A program made the position numbers and the translations under genes. From NCBI GenBank assembly GCA_031761405.1, contig JASEVX010000011.1, forward strand, positions 64,583,217 to 64,647,216: a stretch of 64,000 bases of DNA. The letters are read 5' to 3'. The notes beneath the pieces are model-generated. The model saw nothing but the letters and a program-made list of their open reading frames with translations, was not told the DNA's origin and ran no database searches. Origin of the DNA: Serripes groenlandicus (taxonomy: Eukaryota > Mollusca > Bivalvia > Cardiida > Cardiidae). This document shows, one piece after another, positions 55,655 through 64,000 of the stretch (position 1 is its first letter; every line of letters begins with the position of its first letter).

Positions 55655-56250
55655 GGAGTAATCCAGCCCTACCATTATATTGTATGGTCAGGCATACACC
55701 AATAATGACGGTGCACTTTGGAAAGTTTATGGTAAGCAAAATACTTTAGAGACAATCCTTTTCCTGGACTAACCGGTTACATTTTCGAAAAGTACTTTTC
55801 TTCATTATTTATGAGCCGTTTCACGAGAAAACCAACATTATTGACTCTGCGTTATGTATCGACCCAGATCAGCCTGCGCAGTCCGCGCAGGCTAATCCGG
55901 GCTGACACATTCCGTCTCAGGGTTATGGAGGTATAGAGTAATGACTCCTGAAACAGAAAATCCACAGGAGGCGAAAAAAGAATGTTCGGTTTAGCCCTCG
56001 CGGCAGGCTTATGCTGATCCGAGTCGATACTTTACGCAAAGTCAATAATGTTGGTTTTCTCACGGAACGGCTCTTATGTATTTACTCCAAACATCAAGAT
56101 GTAATGGTCCACCGTAGAGTTTACGAACAGCAGTTGTATATTTACTAATGTACTATATATGCGATAAAGAGAAGGTGCCCAATCGAGTTGCCACCGCTGG
56201 TTCACATGCCTTACGTAATAACTTACTATATAGTACGCCGGGTACCGGAC
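55655..56250. mobile_element. 'accggtta' foldback family member, interrupted
   Basis: Matches 22290-22945 and 26640-26818 (ggtcaggcatacaccaataa; ccaaacatcaagatgtaatg; gtttacgaacagcagttgta). A GAGCCGTCC MITE sits inside at 55813-56073. Confidence 0.7.
55813..56073. mobile_element. GAGCCGTCC MITE with TTAT target duplication
   Basis: gagccgtttcacgagaaaac ... ggttttctcacggaacggctc, flanked by ttat on both sides. The empty site in the related copy at ~26735 reads cattattgatgtattg. Confidence 0.9.
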
Positions 56251-56950
56251 TTAGTATATGAATGATATATTCAAATTCATTGTAAATACCCACTAACGGT
56301 AGTGTATGTCCATACTTTATGGTGCATGCTTTTGCAATACCAAATATAACAATATATGAGCCCGTCCATGGGAAAAGGTACACGTTGCATTTTGTGAACA
56401 ACCTAGGACCAGATCGGCTTGTTCGTCTATACAGTCTTATAAATATATATATTGTTCATATATTACTTATAATCTTGTTGGACATATTCTGTCAATTTGC
56501 CTTGATTCTTGATCAAACTGGGTACGTAGACAGGGTGATCTACATTTATAAACATGCCAACGGGTATCCTTTCCCAGTTGGGTTCGCTCATACGCGCTTA
56601 CGCTCCTATGCTCCTACGCTCCAATGCTCCTACGCTCCTACGCTCCAATACTACATTTATCAAGTGAAACATGTTACTTCTTGAAATTGTGTGTGGCTTA
56701 TTGGCAAAAAGTTCCGATCAGACGTCATATGCAGATGATCATGCTGATCTGGTTTTAAGTTGGTCGCAAATGTCACAATGGTGGTTTTCCTGGAGTTCCG
56801 CTTTCTATGTCATCGTCATTTAATTCATTTATGTAAAACATTACCGGTCATCATATTTTACTACATAGTATAGATAAGAATAACGATTTTTATACTGCTC
56901 AATAAAGTGATTAACAATGTCCTTAGTATTATCTTTTATCTGCTGTTATT
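56074..56950. other. 3' flank, no feature recognised beyond the foldback remnant
   Basis: A short 'ctcctacgctccaatg' tandem stretch at ~56600-56650; otherwise none. Confidence 0.5.
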
Positions 56951-57187
56951 ATACCCCCTTCGAAGAAGAGGGGTTATATAGGAGTCACTTTGTCGGGCTG
57001 TCTGTCTGTCTGTCGGTCGGTCGGCCGGAAGCCACTGGGTGGAATTCAATACAATTTTACATGAAGCTTCTATACAGAGAGGAGATGTGCATATCCTAAA
57101 GGGGTTACAATTGCATGTTATTTGACTGAGTTATGGCCCTTTTAATTATTAAGTTATGGTGTAGGTCAAGGTGCTGTTTAGGGGGTA
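56951..57187. mobile_element. 'ATACCCCC' short inverted-repeat element
   Basis: Starts ataccccctt-cgaagaagagggg, has ctgtctgtctgtcggtcggt, and ends tagggggtat. This arrangement is common in bivalve DNA. Confidence 0.75.
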
Positions 57188-57325
57188 TTTATCATCTTCA
57201 GTGATAGTTCTAGTTTTGATTTGTTTTTATGTTTACATCGCTTTCAACAGCTACGGTCTTATCGGCGGACAGGAAAGATGATATTGGTCTCCCATATTAT
57301 ATTTACATCAAGATAAAACATATAT

Positions 57326-57558
57326 GAGTCGTCCCGCGAGGAAACCAACATCATTGCCTCTGTGTAATGTATCGACTCAGATCAGCCTGTGCAGTCCGCG
57401 CAGACTGATCCGGGCTGACACATTCCGTCTCAGGGCCATAGAGGTATAGAGTAATGATTCTTGAAACAGAAAATCCACAGGAATGCTTAGGCTAATCCGG
57501 GTCGATACTTTACGCAGAGACCAAAATGTTGGTTTTCTGTTTTCTCGCGGGACGGCTC
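57326..57558. mobile_element. GAGCCGTCC MITE with ATAT target duplication
   Basis: gagtcgtcccgcgaggaaac ... tttctcgcgggacggctc, flanked by atat. An internal part (…aggcgaaaag…) is deleted. Confidence 0.88.
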
Positions 57559-57598
57559 ATATACAAGTGCGGTATATGTATAAGGGACTGATCAGATT

Positions 57599-57905
57599 AT
57601 CTCGTAATAAAATCAACATTGTGGACTCTGCGTAAAGTATCGACCCGGATCAACCTAAGCATGCCACACAGGCATACCCGGAGAAACACTTTTCGCCTCC
57701 TGTGGATTTTGTGTTTCAGGAATCACTTCTCTATATATAACCCTCTTAGACGGAATGTGACGGCCGGATCAGTCTGCGCGGACAGCATAGGCTGATCCGG
57801 TCGATACATTACGCAGATGTGTATCGCCGTAGCTGCATTTTGGGACATTTTTAAAAAAAATGTGTAGGCACGTGCCTACAGTGCCTAAAGGGAGCTACGC
57901 CCCTG
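57599..57905. mobile_element. CAGGGGCGTAGC element, left-truncated
   Basis: Minus orientation relative to 18191; ends gtgcctaaagggagctacgc-ccctg, includes gtaggcacgtgcctac. Confidence 0.83.
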
Positions 57906-57939
57906 CTGAGTGTGGCTTCCATTCTGATAAAGTGTACAG

Positions 57940-58165
57940 CTCGGCAAACATTCTTTCCGACATTTAACAAAGGTCAAAGCGACATGCTCCATTTGTTTTC
58001 CACCAATATGCTAATGTGCAGTCTTCTAGCAAGGCAGCCAGTTGCTTGGAAAGTATGTTGTGTGGAGTACTGGTGTGAGAACCGGAGGATACGAATGGGT
58101 TGGTGAACTGACCGCCGTGATATGACTGAAAACGGTTATAAACCCAAATCGATCAATATCGTTGT
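57940..58165 (+). mobile_element. tRNA-derived SINE, head missing
   Basis: agctcggcaaacattctttc ... gaccgccgtgatatgactga-aaacggttataaaccc, then atcgatcaat. Confidence 0.82.
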
Positions 58166-58204
58166 TACTTTTCTGACCTTATGTTGTACACGATTGCATA
58201 TGTG

Positions 58205-58650
58205 GAACTAGAACGCCACACATCGGTATGTGGGTTATATATATCTGTATGCGGGTTATATATATCTGTATGCGGGTTATATATATCTGTATGCGGGTTA
58301 TATATATCTGTATGCGGGTTATATATATCTGTATGCGGGTTATATATATCTGTATGCGGGTTATATATATCTGTATGCGGGTTATATATATCTGTATGCG
58401 TATGCGGGTTATATACATCTGTATGCGGGTTATATATATCTGTATGCGGGTTATATATATCTGTATGCGGGTTATATATATCTGTATGCGGGTTATATAT
58501 ATCTGTATGCAGGTTATATATATCTGTATGCGGGTTATATATATCTGTATGCGGGTTATATATATCTGTATGCGGGTTATATATACCTGTATGCGGGTTA
58601 TATATATCTGTATGCGGGTTATATATATATCTGTATGTGGGTTATATATA
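58205..58650. repeat. 21-bp minisatellite, ~20 copies
   Basis: Unit ctgtatgcgggttatatata+t. 21 is a multiple of three, so four frames are open for 150-190 codons (GYIYLYA-type repeats); none is a gene. Confidence 0.97.
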
Positions 58651-58864
58651 TGCTGCTTCTGGCGATTTTGGCTGCAATGCTTCAACTATTTGGCATCACT
58701 TTAACTTTTCCCAAATACAAAAAAATCTGCAGCAGAAGACTTTAAAACCAAATCATGAAGCAACTTTATAACTGAAAGTATAAATTGTGAATAAAGGTAA
58801 AAACATTGTGGCAAAAGTAGACATTGCTCGTTACAACCTCGTTACAAGCGTCGTGGAATACCAT

Positions 58865-59094
58865 TTAACCCTTTCCCTCATATAGACGCTTTCTGACTCC
58901 TCTGCAGCAGACGGCTTTTTGAAAACATAGTGACAAAAGAAGAAATTGCACAAAACGTGCAATTTCTCCTTTTGCCACAATGTTTTCCACTTTTTGTCAT
59001 AGGTTATCCATTCAATTATGGAGATTTTCTATTTTTTGACAAAACATGTTCAAAGTTGTCTGCTGCAAAATTGTGGTATGAGGGAAAAGGTTAA
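58865..59094. mobile_element. TTAA palindromic MITE, complete
   Basis: ttaaccctttccctcatata ... gtatgagggaaaaggttaa; nearly identical to 53876-54105. A partial copy precedes it at ~58695-58840. Confidence 0.93.
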
Positions 59095-59205
59095 ACCAAA
59101 CAAATAAATCGGAAGACAATTAAACCAAAACACGACGCCCAGATATTCAAGGGAGAATATCGTGTTAGTTCCTGCATGTACAGGTTATTTCCCTTACATT
59201 ATAAA

Positions 59206-59345
59206 TTGAGGTTGTTGCCGAGTGGTTAGCGTCGGGGATTTGGAACCGGAGTCCCAGGTTCGATTCCCAGTCGCGGTGGTCATAGTCCGGCGTCTTTTGG
59301 CAAGGCACATGTCCTAGCCTAGTACAGGTTTGTTTACCCAATAAA
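59206..59345 (+). mobile_element. tRNA-derived SINE head
   Basis: gttgccgagtggttagcgtc head with ggttcgattccca B box, then ggcaaggcacatgtcctagc; truncated before the usual tail. Confidence 0.8.
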
Positions 59346-59439
59346 ACAACATCAATCATAACAGAATAAATGCACGGAGGGTGTCGGCCAAATCCACCAA
59401 AATCAAATCACAGCTTATAATGGATATTTTGCATATTTG

Positions 59440-60160
59440 TTAACTAAATGGATTCAAAGTCGTCTGCTTGTTATTGTGGGGTAGGGTTAAAACTGTTATT
59501 TTATTTGTTATAAACGTGGCGTCTCGTTCAATCCGGATCTTTCGTCCTATAACATCATTTTTAGATCAATTTGACGAATAATAGCTGACCTTTGCAATAC
59601 CAGTGAAAGAAAAATATCATGGAAAAAGTAGAAACTGATCGATTTCTCCTGAATCGACGATATTTCCAAGCGGCGTCTATATAAAGGAACGAGTTATTCT
59701 GACCGTCTCAATATTTCCAACTTGACGGTGAATCAGTGTGTGTCTATGTGTGTGTCTACAACAGGGAAATATTTAATGAACGATAGATTAATCATTGAAG
59801 AAAGTTGAAAACATTTTGACAAAAGGAGAACTTTCTCATAATGAGCAATGTTTCCTTTTGCCAAGATGTTTTCAATAATCGTCTGCTAAAGAGGCGTCAA
59901 AAAGCGTCTATATGAGGGAAAGAGTTAAGGTGACATAATCTAGAACTACACACTAACATGTATATTGAAATGTCTCACTAACATGTAGATTGTCTAACCC
60001 ATTTCTACAGACGACAAATCTGCACGGCTTTGTAAGCACAGAATACGCAAACCTATTGGACATCTCTTTGAATCAAACTATAATTTAAGAAAAGATTAGA
60101 AAACAGTGACGGAATATGATAAACTGCCCGTTCTAAGCAATGTATCCTTTTCCCACAGTG
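59440..60160. other. 3' flank with degraded MITE pieces
   Basis: TTAA-MITE fragments at ~59455-59490 and ~59800-59929; no gene. Confidence 0.6.
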
Positions 60161-60496
60161 TTAACCCTTTTCCTCATACGACAATTCTGCATCAGACGAC
60201 TTTGAACATATTTTGTCAAACAATGAAAAATCTCTATAATTGAATGGATAACCTATGACTAAAAGTGGAAAACATTGTGGCAAAAGGAGAAATTGCTTGT
60301 TTTGAACAATTTCTTCTTTTATCACTATGTTTTCAAAAAGCCGTCTGCTGCAGAGGCGTCAGAAAGCGTCTATATGAGGGAAAGGGATAAAGCCGTCTGC
60401 TGCAGAGGCGTCAGAAAGCGTCTATATGAGGGAAAGGGATAAAGCCGTCTGCTGCAGATTACGTTAAAGATCGTCTGTATTTGGTTGAAGGGTTAA
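60161..60496. mobile_element. TTAA palindromic MITE with its right end repeated in tandem
   Basis: The complete MITE is 60161-60390 (ttaacccttttcctcatacg ... tatgagggaaagggataa). Its last 52 bp (agccgtctgctgcagaggcg...) are repeated at 60391-60442 and again, diverged, at 60443-60496. Confidence 0.92.
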
Positions 60497-60793
60497 TTTA
60501 CTGAATTACGTTTTGGCACGGGTTGAATCAAACATCGTGTACATAAACCATAAAGAAAGATACCCCAGGGATAAAAAGTCATTAACAGTTCATAAAATGT
60601 ATTTGCACTTCGATCTACATTTTCGCCGTAACGGACGACTTTTAGCCCATATGCAGACAAAGTTTTTAAAAAATGTCGGATAGAAAGCATACTTATAATT
60701 ACAATCGGTTTCTTCTTTTCCATTCAAATTTTCAGTTTGAAAGCAAAGATATCCCATCACTTGCTAAATTAACATGGCGATTCCGATCTTGTG

Positions 60794-60981
60794 TTACACT
60801 TCCCCACATACAGTCGCTCTCTAAAGCCTCTGCAGCAGACGACATTTGAAAACATTTTGGCGAAAGGAGAAATTTATCTTTCAAAATGATCATAATTTGA
60901 TTTATAGAGATTTTTCATAATGTTTTACTAGATATTTCCAAGTCGTATGCTGCAGATTTGTAGTATGTTTAAAATGGTTAA
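60794..60981. mobile_element. TTAA MITE from which the 41-bp satellite extends
   Basis: ttacacttccccacatacag ... gtatgctgcagatttgtagt-atgtttaaaatggttaa. The right end is the same sequence as the satellite monomer that follows without a gap. Confidence 0.88.
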
Positions 60982-63900
60982 CAGTTTATGCTGCAGATTT
61001 GTAGTATATGTGAAAGGGTTAACATCGTATATTGCAGATTTGTAGTATGTATGAAAGGGTTAACATCGTCTATTTAAGATTTGTAGTATGTGTGAAAGGG
61101 TTAACATCGTCTATTGAAGATTTGTAGTATGTGTGAAAGGGTTAACATCGTCTATTGAAGATTTGTAGTATGTGTGAAAGGGTTAACATCGTCTATTGCA
61201 GATTTGTAGTATATGTGAAGGGTTAACATCGTCTATTGCAGATTTGTGGTATCTTTGAAAGGGGTTAACAGTGTATATTGCAGATTTGTAGTATGTTTGA
61301 AAGGGTTAACATCGTCTATTGAAGATTTGTAGTATGTGTGAAAGGGTTAACATCGTCTATTGCAGATTTGTAGTATATGTGAAAGGGTTAACATCGTCCA
61401 TTGCAGATTTGTGGTATCTTTGAAAGGGGTTAACAGTGTATATTGCAGATTTGTTGTATGTTTGAAAGGGTTAACATCGTCTATTGCAGATTTGTAGTAT
61501 GTTTGAAAGGGGATAACAGTGTATATTGCAGATTTGTAGTATGTATGAAAGGGTTAACATCGTCTATTGCAGATTTGTAGTATGTTTGAAAGAGGTTAAC
61601 AGTGTATATTGCAGATTTGTAGTATGTATGAAAGGGTTAACATCGTCTATTGCAGATTTGTAGTATGTTTGAAAGGGGTTAACAGTGTATATTGCAGATT
61701 TGTAGTATGTATGAAAGAGTTAACATCGTCTATTGCAGATTTGTAGTATGTATGAAAGGGGTTAACAGTGTATATTGCAGATTTGTAGTATGTATGAAAG
61801 GGTTAACATCGTCTATTGCAGATTTGTATTATGTTTGAAAGGGGTTAACAGTGTATATTGCAGATTTGTAGTATGTATGAACGGGTTAATATTGTTTATT
61901 GCAGATTTGAAGTATGTGTGAAAGGGTTAATATTGTCTGCTGCAGATTTGTGGTATGTATGAACGGGTTAATATTGTCTGCTGCAGATTTGTGGTATGTG
62001 TTAAAGGGTTAATATTGTTTGCTGCAGATTTGTAATATGTGTGAAAGGGTTAATATTGTCTGCTGCAGATGTGTAGTATGTGTGAAAGGGTTAATATTGT
62101 TTGCTGCAGATTTGTAGTATGTGTGAAAGGGTTAATATTGTCTTCTGCATATTTGTAGTATGTGTGAAAGGGTTCATATTGTTTGCTGCATATTTGTAGT
62201 AACGGTGAAAGGGTTAATATTGTTTGCTGCAGATTTGTAGTATGTGTGAAAATGTTAATATTGTTTGCTGCAAATTTTTAGTATGTGTGAAATAGTTAAT
62301 ATCGTCTATTGCAGATTTGTAGTATGTGTGAAAGGGTTAATATTGTTTGCTGCAGATTTGTAGTATGTGTGAAATGGTTAATATTGTCTGCTGCAGATTT
62401 GTAGTATGTGTGAAAGGGTTAATATTGTTTGCTGCAGATTTGTAATATGTGTTAAAGGGTTAATATTGTTTGCTGCAGATTTGTAGCATGTGTGAAATGA
62501 TTAATATTGTTTGCTGCAGATTTGTTGTATGTATGAAAGGGTTAATATTGTTTGCTGCAGATTTGTAGTATGTGTGAAATTGTTAATATCGTCTATTGCA
62601 GATTTGTAGTATGTGTGAAATGGTTAATATTGTTTGCTGCAGATTTGTAGCATGTGTGAAATGATTAATATTGTTTGCTGCAGATTTGTTGTATGTGTGA
62701 AAGGGTTAATATTGTTTGCTGCAGATTTGTAGTATGTGTGAAAGGGTTAATATTGTTTGCTGCAGATTTGTAGTATGTGTGAAATTGTTAATATCGTCTA
62801 TTGCAGATTTGTAGTATGTGTGAAATGGTTAATATTGTTTGCTGCAGATTTGTAGTATGTGTGAAAGAGTTAATATTGTCTGCTGAAGATTTGTAGCATG
62901 TGTGAAAGGGTTAATATTGTTTTGCTGCAGATTTGTTGTACGCTAGAAAGGGTTAATATTGTTTGCTGCAGATTTGTAGCATGTGTGAAAGGGTTAATAT
63001 GGTTTGCTGCAGATTTGTAGCATGTGTGAAAGGGTTAATATGGTTTGCTGCAGATTTGTAGCATGTGTGAAATAGTTAATATTGTTTGCTGCAGATTTGT
63101 AGCATGTGTGAAAGGGTTAATATTGTTTGCTGCAGATTTGTAATATGTGTGAAATGGTTAATATTGTTTGCTGCAGATTTGTAGTTTGTGTCAAATGGTT
63201 AATATTGTTTGCTGCAGATTTGTAGTATGTGTGAAATTGTTAATATCGTCTATTGCAGATTTGTAGTATGTGTGAAATGGTTAATATTGTTTGCTGCAGA
63301 TTTGTAGCATGTGTGAAATGATTAATATTGTTTGCTGCAGATTAGTTGTATGTGTGAAAGGGTTAATAGTGTTTGCTGCAGATTTGTAGTATGTGTGAAA
63401 GGGTTAATATTGTTTGCTGCAGATTTGTAGTATGTGTGGAATTGTTAATATCGTCTATTGCAGATTTGTAGTATGTGTGAAATGGTTAATATTGTTTGCT
63501 GCAGATTTGTAGTATGTGTGAAAGAGTTAATATTGTCGGCTGAAGATTTGTAGCATGTGTGAAAGGGTTAATATTGTTTTGCTGCAGATTTGTTGTACGC
63601 GTGAAAGGGTTAATATTGTTTGCTGCAGATTTGTAGCATGTGTGAAAGGGTTAATATGGTTTGCTGCAGATTTGTAGCATGTGTGAAATGATTAATATTG
63701 TTTGCTGCAGATTTGTTGTATGTGTGAAAGGGTTAATATTGTTTGCTGCAGATTTGTAGTATGTGTGGAATTGTTAATATCGTCTATTGCAGATTTGTAG
63801 TATGTGTGAAATGGTTAATATTGTTTGCTGCAGATTTGTAGTATGTGTGAAAGAGTTAATATTGTCTGCTGAAGATTTGTAGCATGTGTGAAAGGGTTAA

Positions 63901-64000
63901 TATTGTTTTGCTGCAGATTTGTTGTACGCGTGAAAGGGTTAATATTGTTTGCTGCAGATTTGTAGCATGTGTGAAAGGGTTAATATGGTTTGCTGCAGAT
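60982..64000. repeat. 41-bp satellite, ~74 monomers, continues past window
   Basis: Monomer ttaatattgtttgctgcaga-tttgtagtatgtgtgaaaggg. From 60982 to ~61890 monomers alternate between 'aacatcgtctattgcag' and 'aacagtgtatattgcag' types; from ~61890 the 'aatattgtttgctgcag' type dominates. Landmark 'atatcgtctattgcag' monomers at 62586, 62791, 63243, 63448 and 63777 show a higher-order period of 657 bp (16 monomers), with a shortened 329-bp step at the end. Confidence 0.96.

Noticed and set aside
58181..58771. Overlapping open frames of 158-196 codons on both strands with GYIYLYA-type repeats
   Set aside because: 21-bp minisatellite keeps several frames open at once; no splice sites, start context or family similarity.
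60982..64000. CRISPR-like regular repeat
   Set aside because: Monomers abut with no unique spacers and derive from a MITE end in an animal genome; it is a satellite.

Overview
The window is nuclear DNA from an animal, most probably a bivalve mollusc. It holds one long intron-rich gene on the + strand and a very dense load of short non-autonomous transposons, tRNA-derived SINEs and tandem repeats. The bivalve assignment rests on repeat types I associate with that group: pearl/Helentron-like elements with ~165-bp core repeats, SINEs ending in a 'GTGATATAACTGAA...GTTGAAAACGGCG' tail, and a ~145-bp 'tagtgacctagtttttgac' tandem repeat. I cannot name the species. No prokaryotic gene, operon or CRISPR array is present.

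The gene (11438-55177) is a contactin: a GPI-anchored neuronal/septate-junction adhesion protein with C-type lectin domain, six Ig domains, four fibronectin III domains and a C-terminal GPI signal, the architecture known for Drosophila Contactin. I could follow 26 coding exons. All have GT donors and AG acceptors, intron phases match at every junction, and the joined frame is open for 1,231 codons before the stop at 55175-55177. Only the 5' end (signal peptide exon, promoter) was not found; it lies in 1-11437 unrecognised or outside the window. The domains are built mostly from exon pairs.

The most unusual feature is that about ten exon edges of this single gene carry tandem repeats that copy the exon edge together with its splice site: exon 3 donor (4 x 99 bp), exon 4 donor (10 x 67 bp), exon 9 donor (23-bp units), exon 11 acceptor (2 copies), exon 15 acceptor (21 copies of 82-88 bp) and donor (2 copies), exon 19 acceptor (5 x ~42 bp), exon 22 donor (15 x 84 bp), exon 24 acceptor (3 x ~178 bp) and donor (21-bp units). 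In most arrays only the outermost authentic copy keeps the reading frame. In the exon 3 array every copy is in frame and keeps a donor.

Layout: 1-11437, GA-rich microsatellite, ~74-bp and 53-bp minisatellites, a perfect 472-bp duplication, SINEs and MITEs; 11438-16763, lectin domain and start of Ig1; 16764-42096, Ig1-Ig6 with a 7.5-kb repeat-filled intron at 30225-37712; 43487-53786, FN3 domains 1-4; 55032-55177, GPI tail; 55178-60794, MITEs and a 21-bp minisatellite; 60982-64000, a 41-bp satellite that grows directly out of the end of a MITE and runs off the window.

The dominant transposon is a palindromic ~225-bp TTAA/CCCTTTCCC element, probably piggyBac-like, with over 20 full or partial copies. 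Others are a ~235-260-bp GAGCCGTCC element with 4-bp target duplications, and a 345-bp CAGGGGCGTAGC element that contains the GAGCCGTCC core and has 5-bp target duplications.
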